NCBI GenBank assembly: GCA_008360975.2
Contig: CM039183.1
Location: 44,879,850-44,943,849 of the forward strand
Direction of reading: 5' to 3'
Length of the DNA: 64,000 nt
DNA from: Lichenostomus cassidix
Lineage: Eukaryota > Chordata > Aves > Passeriformes > Meliphagidae
Shown here: in pieces, positions 37,010 to 49,825 of the stretch
Numbering within the stretch: the stretch's first letter is position 1
Layout: every line of letters begins with the position of its first letter
Program-made: the position numbers and the translations under genes
Notes under the pieces: generated by a model
The model's input: only the letters and a program-made list of their open reading frames with translations
Database searches by the model: none
Told to the model about the DNA's origin: nothing

Positions 37010-37484
37010 ATATAAGTGGTTAATAAATAAGAACATAGAAAAGGGGAAAAACAGTCATAAACAAACATACGGGGCTTTGTTTCAGAGTCTGTAATTCTTG
37101 TTTCTATTGCTTGGATCAATGTAGTGCAAGGAAATTCACATTTGTTTTCTCTGTACATGAGTGGTTTTGACACTTCATCTTGCAAATGTGCATATAACAG
37201 CACCTTTATGTAGTGTTAATGTCAAAACCTAGAGCCTTGCAGCATCTGTGGAATGTCCCTGGAGTGCTTAGAAATAAGGCTTAAAGCAAAAATAATTTTA
37301 AATTCTTCTGTTTCTTTCAAGTGGAGCATAGAGCAATGATTTGTATGAATCAGATTTATATAGTCCCAGGCAGGAGGAATATTGTGCTTTTGACAAATAC
37401 TCCACTAATATATGGTATAGGAAACAAAATAATTATCAAACCTGAGTTGAAACTTTACTTTTCAAAAGAGTACAGAGGCTTTCT

Positions 37485-37547
37485 GTCTGCTTTTATATAA
37501 AGCAGACATATATACTTTTTAAGAAGCAGACATATATACTTTTAAGA
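37485..37547. repeat. Hairpin followed by 24-bp tandem duplication
   Basis: The arms gtctgcttt (37485-37493) and aaagcagac (37499-37507) form a perfect 9-bp stem with the loop tatat. The right arm is part of a unit of 24 bases (37501-37524) that is repeated at 37525-37547 with one fewer T. Both direct and inverted copies share agcagac. Confidence 0.85.
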
Positions 37548-40005
37548 AGTATTCGTATTGCCAGCCACTACAGATCCCATTTACAGCATCTGCCAAAGTC
37601 AGAAGAGGCATTTGTCAGTGCATGCAGCTACTTAAACAGGTACAGATTGCAGCCAGCCTTCCGCTCATGGATAGTGGCAGATGAGGGGCTTCCTCTAAAG
37701 ATAAGATGGTATGCTAAACTAATTTTTTTTTCATTATTTTATTCTCCTCTGTTAGCTTCTTAAATGCAAAATACAAATAGGGACATTTTAAATTATAAAT
37801 TAATAATTTTTCAGCTTCATCAAGGTTTCCAAATGTCTCAAAAAATTTAGAACAATCCTTAAATATTGTCTCTCTGACACTTTTTTTTTAACCTTAGTTG
37901 TGAAAACAATCCTTTCAGCAGTTAACTGCTTTTTTAATGAGCTGAAAACATACAGCATTCAGAAACTGCAGGAAGTCTTGTTTCCGAATGCCTTCTAACT
38001 TTTTCCAGCTAGAAACATGGTATAAAAAGAACTACAAAAATTATTTATTCATGCGATAAACTGAACTAGAATCATAGCACGAAAAATATGTTAAGTTCAT
38101 CTTTTGAATGAATTGTTTGCTGTTTAAATGAAGGCTTGCTGATTTCTGTCAACTCAAATTCCCACAGTTTCTTTTCAGCTAGTCTGGTTGTAGAGTTGTA
38201 AACAATTTCCTTTACACATCTGTCCAAACTGCAGTTAGGATTAGATAATTACTTAATGCAATGGCATTTATTTAAGGGATTCCCACTACTGCAGTGAAGA
38301 TCATGGGAGAAGTTCTGGCTGAATTCCCTCCAGGGGTCTGGAGTGAGAGCAGACAGGAGAGGCAGCTGTACTGTCTTTTGGAAAGACCATCCTTTCTTTT
38401 CCATCTGTTCCACTCCCAGCCAAATCCACTTGGCCAGGTCCCTATCCTCACTGGGCAGGGAGCACAGATGGCAACCTGTGGATTTTCTCCAATTTAGCTG
38501 GAACTAGGTGCCCAGATTTCCTGGGACAGGACATATTTTCCCACATGTTTTTTATTCCTTCATATTTTCCATAGATTTTCTTATAACCAAACATTGTAGA
38601 AGCTTCAAAAGAATCTGTGAATATTTCAGCAGACTCAGAACTTTATTCTCCCCTTTTTGGATCAATACTCTTACCCTGCTTTAATCCTAGAAATGATTTT
38701 ACTGGAGATACCAAAGAGAGCCATTGATATGCACTAAACAATAAGGAGTGCCTACTGTGAGAGTTGTCAGCTGACATCCAAAAAATCCATGAATTTGTAC
38801 AATCCTCTCCTTACAGGTCATAACACCTTATTTATTAATATAAATGGTTCTACAGAAAGTGCAGCCTCAGCAATAACCAGTGGTGAACTGAGCTGACTGG
38901 AGCAGCTGGAATCCATCCAGGTTCCTCTCCAACTGTGGGAGCTGCTGCTGGTGAAAAACCTGCTCATATTCATTCCTGCCACAGGGTCACATCCTGGAAG
39001 TTCTGAGGGCTGGTATAGAAGGAACTTCAGGGCTATTTGGAAATAAAAGAATCTGTGTACCTTAGAAAAAATTTTTCAAGGCATGTAAAGGGGAATGAAA
39101 GCAGGATAAACAAGACCAATTTGTAAAACTCCATTAAGAATTTTATCATAAGGACATTGACAGTTTTATCGCTTGATGGAAAAGCAGAAAATAATTTCTC
39201 AAAAAATCAATAAACCCCATAGATAGTTCCAAAAGGACAGAGTAGTAATCAAAAAGCTGAAACACAGGACTGTTAAAGCTATTGGATACAAGGGAAAAAG
39301 CTGTTAAAAATCAGATAGTCTCAGCTGAGTTTTCTGTATTACACTATTTTATGAATCCATCCTATTGAATTTTCATAAGATGAAATACTGACAATTTTTG
39401 AAAGGGAAATGTGAGACTAAAATAAAATTTTCTGTAATGCTTCCTCATCGATATTTCAGGAAAGTGTTTTAATTAGGTGGGTGAATAAGCAATTAATAAA
39501 TCCCTGACTAACCTGAGTACCAATCAAAGTGGTTTCTTGGAGGATTTCTTTGACTTTTTCTGGAGTTAATTTGACACATTCTTCTGGTATTATCAGATTT
39601 TTAATCCAATTCAATTAAGGAAGAGTTGGGAATATATTTGGTTGCAGAACGGTGTTTTTCGAGCAGTGAACTGTAACCCCTCCCGAGGAGCACAAAAGCC
39701 TTGAGATTTACTGAAAAGGTTTTGGAAAAGCTTCTAAGACAGCTCAGACCTTCTATGGAAGCAATACAGACAACCAAAAAAGATGAGTCAGGTTACTGAA
39801 AAGTTAGAGAAACTCTTCTTATGTCATATTTTAAGATATTAGGATGAAAATTGTTTAAAAACTAAAACACAAAAAAAAAAATCAAAGTAAATGGATTGTG
39901 ATGCAAGGGTAGCATGATGAAAATGAGAGGCACACTAAAGAACTGAATAAAGCCCTTAAAGCACCTGGCAAGAAGAACTAGATAGAGGCAAAAAAAACCC
40001 AAACG

Positions 40006-40045
40006 CAAACCAAACCAAACCAAACCAAACCAAACCAAACCAAAC
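40006..40045 (+). repeat. (CAAAC)8 pentanucleotide microsatellite
   Basis: Eight uninterrupted copies of caaac run from 40006 to 40045, preceded by a degenerate A-rich stretch with related units from about 39991. The perfect array implies recent slippage. Confidence 0.97.
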
Positions 40046-43000
40046 TCAACAAGTTTTAGGTTTCTCTTTCCATATCTGAAGTTCTTTGCTGTATCTTAAG
40101 AGCTGGAGAAACATAAACTAAAGCGTCTTAAAAATACAGTCAGTAATCTTGTGCAGCATGGAAAACCTACTGAAGGGGAGACAAAGCATGCCCCAAACTT
40201 GCAATCCAGGTAGACAAAGGAGATTAATTTCCATTGTCCTTTAGTGGCCTGCAGTCCTGCAAGTGTAGTTTCTCACACTGCCACTTTTCCTACAAAAGCA
40301 CTTGAAAAGCTTTTCTGCTTGCATTAATGTAGGGTAAAAGCAAATACAACACATTAAGAATTGTTCAGGGGACATCAATATCTTGTCTGTGCATTGTGCC
40401 TCTTATGTGCCTCTTATCTTACAGTATATTTTTTTGTCTTGATATTGTCATTGCTGTTGATATGACTTTGCTTCAGAAGAATCTTCTGATCCTCACACAG
40501 GACATCCCTCACTGGAGTCCCTCTGTGCTTGTATGTGGGTGATGGAGTAGGGTAGAGTCCCACCCCAGGGAAGAGTCCCACTCCTGTCCCCTTCGTGGTT
40601 GCATCCAGACCTTACTTAGCTGTTGCAACATAAATATAGGTAAGAAGCCAAAGCTAGTGTAATTCTTAACTTCACTGCTTGATGACTTAGCTTCAGGTGT
40701 GCTATTTTTCTCCTGTATTGCTGCAGAACTGTGCTATCATTTTAGCTGACACTGAAGGTCCCAGCACCTAACTTTTAAAATTCTCTGATTATGAAGTTCA
40801 CAGAAATCCTACATAGTGAGTGTTATAATAGAATGCATCTGCTTTAGATGTTTCTGACTGGAATTTCAAGTGCTGTCTTGTTTACATATGTAATTATGTT
40901 ACTGGTTTTCATCTATCAGGAGCCTGGGAGTCTGCTAATGTAGCTGAATTTTGAAATGTTGCTGTAATATATCTAACATCTCTAAAATTTGAAAAGGAGT
41001 ATTCATCACTCTTGTTTTACAAAATGTATTTAGTTTTATTATTCGTCTTGGATAAGGGTGGATGATTTCAGGGCATTTACCAAGTCTCTGCTTTGGGTGT
41101 TTCTTGAAGGTAATTTGTTTTAAAGCAAATGCAGTGCATGTAAGGTTTAAGGTATATCCTATAATGATTGATCCATTGAAAGCCTTGAGCTTTCATTCTT
41201 TAGGAACAGTATTCCCTGCTATGTTCCACAGCTTCTGTCAAGCACTGGTCTGCACTGTTCTTAGTCCCTGATGATGAGGAGCACTCCTACCTGGGGCACC
41301 ATGCTGTTTGTTACGATGATCCCTGGGTCAGAAAAAACTGATCAGCAGCTGGAGCAGCCTGCAGGTCTCCACTCCTTCTGAGTGTTGGTGCATTCAAGGT
41401 TCACAGAGTCAGCTGGAGCTGCAAGAGGCAGTACTACTCTGCTAGCCCTGCCTGTCCCTTCCTCTCCTTACCTGTGGCCAAACACCAGTGGCTCTGTGAC
41501 CCAATCCAACACAAATTCACCTTACAGGGAGATACGTGGAGTTTCTCTACAACAGCTCAAATCCTAAAGCTGACACAAGGTGGAGGTTGGAAGTCATAGC
41601 TGGAAGAGTAAAGGAAAGTTGCCAGCATCTTGTTCTTTTACTAAAACAAGCAAGACATCTCAGCTGCAGACTGAGTGAGATGTACTCAAGTGGAGAGGTG
41701 TGTTCTGGAGCTGCATAACTGAGGGCAGGCTGGTTGCAACCACCTGACAGCCAGCTTTCTCATCTCTGCAGGACATTTTGTCATGCAGGGACGAACTCTT
41801 GGAGCCTCAGCATGCAGCCTGTTCTCCAGAATGGCATGCCAGGCCCCTGTTTATCTGGCGATTATCAACCACAACAGAAGTGTACCTTGGTTTTCCAGAC
41901 TAGCTTTGCCCAGTACAGCTAATTGCTGTCTAAGATAAATGTACAAGTTTGTCAAGTTACCCCACCCCCCCAGTAATTCTAAAAGGGGATGGGGGAGGAG
42001 AGGGGAGAGAGAGGGGGAAAAAAAAAAAAAAAGGCTGCAATCCTCAGATTTGCCCATAAGTCTGATAGATCAAGCTGAAGGGAAAAAAAAATTGCTTCTC
42101 TTACAGCTCTGGGAATTGCAGTGAGACTTAACCAATTTCTTTTTAGGCACCACAAGATGCCAATCAGCATTTGACAGGATCTCAGAAGCGCTTTTATGCT
42201 GCTCTGCTATGGATTTGGTTTAGTTCTGACTGTGAAGGTTGTTCTTTCAAGAGCCTCATGTTTCACATTTCCTCTTCAGGGTCCAGAAAATCAACATGCA
42301 GCCACATCTGAAGGCTGCCACATCAGGGCATGGCCAAATATGTTTATGAATGAGACTGTAATTCTTGCCTTGGTGAGTTGAAGTTTGACTCAGTGTTGTT
42401 TATGTAGGTTTTAGTGCTCTAATTCAAGACAGAGGTTGTTAAGTTTTGAGTGTGCCACTGAAGCTTGAAAACAGCAACTTTCGAGACACACACACACAAA
42501 ACTGAGGTGAGGTTGGCACTGAGAATGTAAAACAGCAACTTAAACCTCAGGGTAATGACTGAAAAAAAGTTCCTAGACCATGATACATGCAAAGAAGCAA
42601 AACAATAAGATACAGGTAATAGCAGTTAAATCTTCAAGAAACTTTTATTATTCTAATAAATGATGACGTGCTAGAAGGACTAAAAGGAAAATGTTAATGG
42701 ACTTTAACAAGCAACCTACTGAGTCAATAAGTACTGCATTAGTTTAATCATTAACAGATGTATTAGCATCTCAGGCAAAGCTTGTATTTGATATTTTTTA
42801 AGTTGCCTTTTTTTTTCTGATGTTTGCACTGCTTGCAGTATTGAGCAAAGTATTGCCTACCTCAGTAAAAAACACTACATGGTAAAATGCAAGAGGTTAA
42901 GGCCAGAAATACTTTCTGAGTAACATTTGGCAAAACAGTTTCAAATTTTAAAATGAACTTTTTAATACAGTTTCAGTAACTATGAATGCAAAATGACAAA

Positions 43001-46000
43001 ACATGTACAACAGAGACTGAGATGAGGTCTGCTGAATCAAAAGAGCCCCTTGCTGTCCTACGTAGTGTCTTGGGCCACCCATCAATTAAGAAAGGCTAGC
43101 TCTAATCATCCACATTTACATTTTTGGGTGATTATATGACATCAATGGTGTAGAGATGAGTGTGTTATCTAGAGCCTCTTTTTTTTTTTTTCAATGTGTT
43201 GTGGTGTTCCAAGGATAAATCACCAGGTCACCACTCTGTAGCCACTGGGCAGTCCCAAGACTAGTTTATTCTTGGAGGCAGAGGCTGAAATAGGCAGGCC
43301 CAGGAGCAAGTGCTGTTGAGACATACAGTTACACTGTGAGATTAAATATGTCATGAGATGTCTTGAGTTTGATGTCAAAAGGAGTAAAATGCGGAATAAA
43401 TAAGCAGATATAAGGCAAATCTCTTTGCAAAATCAAGAAGTGATAAAAGAATGTACAGGATATTCAAAACTAAAGTATATCAGCTTGACTGTCTTCTTTT
43501 CCTTGAATGACCCTGTTTTTTTCTATGCAAACATCTTTCAGATGCACACCATTCTGAACCCTTTTCCTGCCTCCAGCCTTTCAGTTCTCATTTTCTCTAG
43601 GACAACTAGGACATAATCTTCCAGATAACTTCCCGTCATTTTATTGTACTGACACTTGTCCTTCTTTTCTGTTTGCTCAATCCCCTTTCCACTATATGAG
43701 TATCTTCTAATGTCACACTAAATCATGGCTGTCTGCCCTTCTGGGCAGCAGTTGTATCTTTATTTGTTAGTGGTGACCACTTGTTGAGCCTTAACCAGTG
43801 AAAAACTCAGCTCTAAAGGCACCATGGGTGATTGAGTAAAATTGTAGTAACATTAGTTCATAGAGCCAGTAAGTCTCCAAGGAAAGGCATTTCAGTATAA
43901 ACCAATTCACTGGGATCTACTTCCTTTTTTAACTACCTTGAAACACAAGTTACATTGAGTGTCAAGTTCTGTGAGATCCATTTATTTATTTCTAAGCAAA
44001 TATATTCTGGAGGCAGTTTCCTTCTGCAGATCAGTGTCTTTGCTTTACCATTTCCTGTTTACTTTCCCACATTTCATTTTCTTGCAAATATGAAGTTTAC
44101 AGTTCATGCTATGAGATCAGAACTGGTTATAATATTTAAACAACATAATGAGAATAGTTGAAAGTCAAAATGTACTGACAGTAGATCACCTTAGCAAATC
44201 CTTGATACACAATGAAAGCCCATTTCGAAGCAGTTGTCTTTTTATAAAATAATTTTTTTAATCAGCTTTTCTGATTTATTTACTGGGATACCTGTAAGAA
44301 TGAGGCCTCCATTTTTCAGTGCAACACTCTGTTTGCTCTTTTTAAAAAATTGCTAAATTAGTTTTTGAGACGGCAATAATGATAATATGGATAGTGATTT
44401 GTGTTACATTCATATTATGTTAACATATAAATCTTTTATTTTTAATGGAACTCAGGTTTTTTGGAAGGACTTTAGATGTGCACCGGTATGTGTCTTTTTA
44501 GTTAAACATCAGAAGCTCCTCAGAGCCATTCATGGATGGTGGTAGAATTTAACCAGGTTTTGGTGTTGAGCCTGTTGAACAAGCCACCATTATTCTTCCA
44601 ACTGTTGATGGAAAAAAGGTCAGTAAGGTCTGATTAGTTTGAAAATAGGAGAGTTAGTGAAGCTGAATAGCTGCCTGAGCCAAAAAGAAATACTGCCAGG
44701 AAGTGATTTTTTCTTTGGAAATTGTATTGAAATGTTCAACCAAAATTCATGTCATAGCTGTATTTATCATTTATTTAAGTTAGTAATAGAAGAAAATGAC
44801 AGAAAGGAATGAAATATGGCAGTATGATTTGTAGTTTAAGGGGAAAAAAACACCACAATTTCACAGCAAAATAAGCAAAACAGATTCTAATAAGCATGTT
44901 AGATTATCAAAATTGCCTGATACGAGCAGCTTATAAGTCTAGCAGATGTATTTTTACACATTTTTTGCATAGATTTTTAATGTAGAAGTTAAACTCTTTC
45001 AGTTCAGGAAAATATTTCAGAACTCGTAATTTTCATGTCGTTGCATGATGTTCTGAATTACAATCCCTTATGCCATTCCCTCCATAGTAGCTTCAGAGAT
45101 AAAATAGCACTTGGTGCAAGTTTTGCTGTGGTGTGCCCTACTCACATGTGTTTATTGAGCCATTACAAAGAACAGCCATGGCAGCCACTGTACAGTGCAG
45201 CACACATTGGTTATCATTTCTGAATCCCTGTGGGTGCAGGGACAAGAATTTCAAGTGTCTTCAGTAGTGCAACATTCTTAATGCGGTTTCTTAGCTTGCT
45301 ATACTGTTCTTCTGCCTTTAATAAAGGTAATTTTTAAGCAGCAATTCATATAATGAGTTCTCAGCTGGCAGGGTCCCTGAGCCCTGGGATTTCTTGCATG
45401 GAATCTGGTGACATGGCATATGGACCAAACAATCCAGATCATATCCAAAATAATGCATAGGAAGAATAGTGAGAGAGCTCTTGGAAACTTGCTTCTGTTT
45501 ACTCTTCCACTTGCCTTTCTCTGCTGTCAGGCTTTCTGTCATTTATTGTATGGAATGATAGAATTAGCTTGTCTGTTCCAAATTGGACCATTCAATTATT
45601 TTACTTTATTAATTTCCCAGCCTATGGATAAATGCAAAGTAGGAAAAAAAGTTTAGCCAATAGTTTGTGAATTTGAAAAAGGGAGCATTTGAATGAAAAT
45701 GGAATTGATGATTAATCTAGGCAAGTGGTATGGAGATTATTTTTGAGGTAATACTACATTTGGGCATAAAAAATTCCAGTGTTTTCTTGTACCCAGTCAA
45801 TGACATCTTCCAAGCTGTGGAGTTGTGCCCCAGCTTCTCTTTTTGTTTTGCGCACTGTGCCAGGCAAGCAGAAGGAGCCAGTAAAGCTTTTCAGCTCATA
45901 ATTTTGCTGTGAACAATGACTCCATTTATCATAGTTGCCTTTTGTTTGAGGTAGATAGAAACAAAGCCAGTTGCAATAGTAATTATAACCTTAGAGGAAA

Positions 46001-46479
46001 TCATGCTGGATTTGGATTCTGGGGTATTAAATGACTGGCATGAGGTTGAAAGTAGGTGTGCTGGGGTTTGGTGGCAGAAATACTGCCCAAAGGAGCACCG
46101 GGAATTTCCTTGAGGTTTTGTGGGAATTCATGGGGAGGTACATTGTTATCATGATGTATTCTGCTACGTGAAATATGTTTGCCTGTGGACAGTAGATGAG
46201 TCCAGAGTAGTCTGGGGACCCAGGGCTGGCAGGTAAGGCAGCAGAGTTTCTGGTTTGGCTGGATGGAGAATTCAGGTCCACATGCTTTCTGTGTGCTCTG
46301 GGAGGTCCAGCAATTATGTGGTGACTCAGAGTTTCAGAATCAGCAGCTTGAGTTTATGCTCATACACTTAAGTGTGTAGGTTTAGCATCCAGTTATGGAA
46401 ATGATGGCACAGGGCTTTATTTCCTCAGGAAACAGGAGCACAGCAGCAGCAGGTCTGCTGGTTTGTGTATCATATTTAC
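40046..46479. other. Non-coding unique DNA, no gene seen
   Basis: No exon or RNA gene could be supported. The interval 41280-42380 is somewhat GC-richer and has several overlapping plus-strand frames (41382-41567, 41536-41718, 41734-41922, 42196-42381), but none shows a recognised domain or a convincing splice arrangement. A (CA)n run of about six units lies at 42486-42498. A minus-strand AATAAA followed by a 13-base A run at 43179-43270 is discussed as a finding. Confidence 0.55.
41961..42032 (+). repeat. C-tract, then G-rich purine tract and poly-A
   Basis: C-rich bases at 41960-41972 are followed by a G-rich purine run at 41981-42017 with GGGG, GGGGG, GGGG and GGGGG separated by short purine loops, and then about fifteen As. 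The four G-runs meet the usual G-quadruplex pattern on the plus strand. The upstream C-tract could instead pair with a G-run as a hairpin. Confidence 0.8.
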
Positions 46480-46760
46480 ATAAGTGGAGGTTCATATTTA
46501 GGACAAGAGCAGACAGTCTTAAGCTGTGCCAGGGAAGGTTTAGATTGGACATTAGGAATAGGTTCTTCACAGAAAGGGTGGTTGGGCACTGGAATGGGCT
46601 GCCCAAAGAGGTTGTGAAGTCACTGTCCCTGGAGGTGTTTAAGAAAAGACTGGATGTGGAACTCAATGCCATGGTCTGGTTGACAAGGTGTTGTTTGGTC
46701 ACAGGTTGGACTTGATTATCTCAAAGGTCTTTTCCAACTTGGCTGCTTCCGTGATTTCTG
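46480..46760 (+). mobile_element. CR1 LINE, 3'-end fragment (plus strand)
   Basis: This is a 5'-truncated CR1 copy. Its C-terminal ORF2 frame is still open: [17 protein letters not shown] near 46530, [13 protein letters not shown] near 46590 and [13 protein letters not shown] near 46635, to the stop at 46713-46715. It then shows the 3' UTR end (ggacttgattatctcaaagg, ttttccaacttgg) and a degraded terminus near 46760. The first part of the 46395-46715 frame is not CR1-like and is probably flanking DNA read through by chance. The antisense frame at 46382-46702 is a shadow. Confidence 0.95.
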
Positions 46761-49733
46761 TTTTTCTGAAATGACTGCCAGGAATTCGTAAGTCTGGCTT
46801 ATATTAAACAGTAGGTAATGATAAGGGTAAGGAAAGGATAAGGAAAAAAAAGAGTAAACCTGAATAAATCGGAATGAGATAAATGAGTTAAATTGGGAAA
46901 GCTGAAAGAAACACTGTGCTTTGGGAAAATGACTAAAACAATCTATGGAGAGTGATATTGTTGAAGAGCTATTGTAATTATGTAAAGTAGTCTGCAAATC
47001 CAGGGAACTGTCACCTGTCTTATCAAACTGGTTAATTTGCTATGTCATTTGTAACAACATCTTCATCCTGCGTGGTCCATACAGGCATGCAATAATGCAT
47101 GTTTCCTTCATTTGGCAAAGATGTTTTCCTTTGCATTTAGACCAACTGTTGTAATCCATCTCCTTCATTGTCAAAAGACTGTTGATAATTTAGAAATAAT
47201 TAAAAGCTTGTACAAGAAACATTCATCCTACATTTTCTGAAAAGATTAAATTCCTGTTAAAGGGTTTCATTCTCTTTTTTATTAGAACTGCCTGTCCCAG
47301 CAAGGGCTTGTGAATTCATTTCAATGCAATCAACACTCAACTTTCAGCCAAATGTCAGACTGAGATATTTGAATGCTATAACTGTTTATCAGAAATCAAT
47401 ATTCTGTGCATTGGTTTCTCTCAGGCTTTTTGATCCTTGACCTCCACTACTTATTTATTTATACATTTATTTGCTGTCAATTAAGTTTATTATTAAGTGT
47501 AGAGTAAATTAAAATCATAATGTGTGACTGTCTTTTGTCTAGCAAAGATGGAATATATACTAAGACTTGCACTATGTAGAAAACACAGCGTATAATTGTA
47601 AATATACTTTTATATGGGCATATCAGGAAAGAATCCTTAGTGAAAAGATCCCTCAAAACAACTCAGACTTCTATCTTTAAAGAGCTGGAAATCAGAATTA
47701 TGTGGTGAACTCCATATTAAAAGGTCTGTTATTAGTGTTCCAGTATCAAAAGCTCTGGAAAAATAGGAAGTGTCAAAACTGAGGTGACTTGTGCATGTTG
47801 ATACATAGCCTTGATGCTTGACAACCTCACTGCAAAAAGCAGCTTGAGAAAAGGTGACAAGAATAATCCTTTGAGCTGTTAAAGCCTTTCTCACTTCTTC
47901 TGCTCTCATTCCCCTTTTTTCCCCTAGCCCCATCATCCAGTGTGCCCTCTTCACATCGCTTCTTGTTCTGATTTAATTTTTCAATTTGTTTTGAAAGACA
48001 ACAAAAATTTCCTGTCAAGGTAATGTTTCAAGAGCTGGAGAGGAGCAGTCAGCTCTGACTGGTGGTGCTCCTGCAATCCACCATGCAGTCTGACAGGGTC
48101 ACGCTGTAGCACACCTACTTCCAAACTTCAGGATCATTTCATTTTCTTGCTTAGTGTTCCAGCTAAGCAAAAAAGAAACTCTCTTCTTTCATATTCTCCT
48201 ACTCCTTTGTCCCATTAAGAAAGGCAATTCAGAAAAAAAGAAAACATTATCTTTTGCAGGAGCTTTGCAACATTTGCATGAGAACCACATCATCTAAGCA
48301 TTGAAGCAAAACTAGCACTGTGTGGGTACAATTTTTTTAGAAGCAAAATTTGGCTGCTATTTAGGTATTTCAAAAGCAGATGAACTCTGCCCAAACTTAG
48401 AATTTATTCTGTGTGCCGACCATGAAAACCTGGCAATATAGTTAAAACTGAGATCAATGCATTAGAGATAGCAGATAATAATTTGCTTCTAGAGTCACCA
48501 GACAGATCCCACAATATCAAAGATTTGGGGTTCATCTGCTATTGTCTGATAGTGCAGTGCTTCCAGGGTGCTCACAAACTGCCCAATCCCTTTGGCAGGA
48601 GGTCCTGGGGAAGAGAAGGGCAGGAAAAGAAGGAAGGCAGCAGCAGTGTAGGAGCAGTGCCTGCAGATCCGTCAGCTGATCTCCTCCTGAGTAATTCCAA
48701 AGAAAATATTTACATGTCTGTTTGTGATAAACAAACCTACAAGTGTGAATCCTTAGACATGATATGAGAATCCAATAAATAAGGGTTAGGAGGCGGGAAT
48801 CTCTGCATTACAGTGAAATACTTCAGAGTCATCCAAAAGAGTGATTTCAAATGTCTTTGAAGCACAGAATCCATATTTGCACTAAAAAGTGAAAGTCTCT
48901 TGCTTCCAAGAGCACTGTTTGTACTGAACTCACCAGTGCCTTTGCCAGAAGAGACAAGAGTTGTGTATGTCACACCAGGAGACTCCTTTGGTAATTTAAT
49001 GTCCATTAATATATATCAGTACAACTTTTAAGCATGCCGTAATGTCTCTTTTTGTGACCAGAAGCACTATTGCCTAGGGTTTGGAAAATGAAATTTGTAT
49101 TCTCCATGTGGCAGACTCTTTGTGTGTAGCTTTTGCATTTATAAAAAGGAAATTATATAAAAGTCTGGGAAGTCATTCTCAGTTTTGTACATGACCCTTA
49201 TGAAAATAAGGAAAAAACCAACCAATTTTTCTGTTGTGTTTCCAAGGAGAATTCATAGCTAAAAGACAAAAAATAATTATTCCAGGAATAAGCCAGTGCA
49301 AATAACTGTAGGACCTTTATTTGAACAACACTCCACCAAGTTTCTTTACAAACCTAAATTACAGTTGCTATGTTCAATCTTGTTTGCTCTGCCAACCTGT
49401 AGAAATAGCTGTCATGGTTTATGTTGTTAATGCTACACTATGACAGGGTCTGTGTATCCACAAAGATATCCAAGATACACTGCCTAGTTCTCTTTGCAGA
49501 CAGAAAAGGGAAATTTTAATGCAAATCAGTTCTTCTTTATCACCAGAGCTGGGAGTGGATAGCTTTAGAAGTGAAAGGAAGTTGCACAGTCCAAGTCCTT
49601 ATTCCTGTTTGTTGTCTATAGTCAGCATTCATGTCTTATGTTACTCCGTGGTGACTGGGTGACTTAGCGAAATTAGAAAAGAAATGCTGTATTGTTTCAA
49701 AATAAATGTTTTGAACATTTTTGCCTAAGTATA
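46761..49733. other. Non-coding AT-rich unique DNA, no gene seen
   Basis: No exon, RNA gene or transposon could be supported. Frames at 47637-47954 (-), 48483-48767 (+) and 48737-49006 (-) overlap other frames and show no recognised domain. A purine-rich patch lies at 48590-48650. Confidence 0.6.
49728..49733 (+). repeat. Target-site duplication, left copy (agtata)
   Basis: The six bases agtata directly precede the LTR start (tgtcactg) and are repeated exactly at 49995-50000 directly after the LTR end (gccaca). A 6-bp duplication is usual for class II (ERVK-like) retroviruses. Confidence 0.85.
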
Positions 49734-49797
49734 TGTCACTGTTGAGCCGCTAGCAGAGAAAAAGACCTGAGTTCTCAGTGTGGCAAGAAAAGAGAGC

Positions 49798-49803
49798 TTT
49801 ATT
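49798..49803 (-). terminator. LTR polyadenylation signal AATAAA
   Basis: The plus-strand tttatt is AATAAA on the minus strand, about 64 bases before the LTR 3' edge and downstream of the TATA-like box. In an intact provirus it would direct RNA 3' end formation. Activity here is unknown. Confidence 0.6.
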
Positions 49804-49817
49804 ATTTTGATTCCAAC

Positions 49818-49825
49818 CTATATAG
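49818..49825 (-). promoter_or_regulatory. LTR TATA-like box
   Basis: The palindromic ctatatag lies on the upstream side of the AATAAA when read on the minus strand, at close range, as in short avian LTRs where TATA box and poly-A signal lie close together. The spacing supports a former promoter; no evidence of present use. Confidence 0.5.

Larger units (their letters stand above)
34919..40005. other. Non-coding AT-rich unique DNA, no gene seen
   Basis: No exon, RNA gene or clear transposon could be supported. Frames at 34914-35276 (+), 35844-36044 (-) and 38294-38497 (+) are short and lack recognised domains. Small structures are a 14-bp perfect palindrome (agcagttaactgct, 37917-37930), the hairpin and duplication at 37485-37547, and a possible MIR-like piece at 36986-37009. 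Confidence 0.58.

Noticed and set aside
36961..37010. tRNA-like gene suggested by ggattcaaccccag
   Set aside because: The T-loop-like phrase lacks a matching acceptor stem and D-arm; a weak MIR-like match is the better reading.
46382..46702. 106-codon minus-strand frame
   Set aside because: Antisense to the CR1 fragment at 46480-46760.
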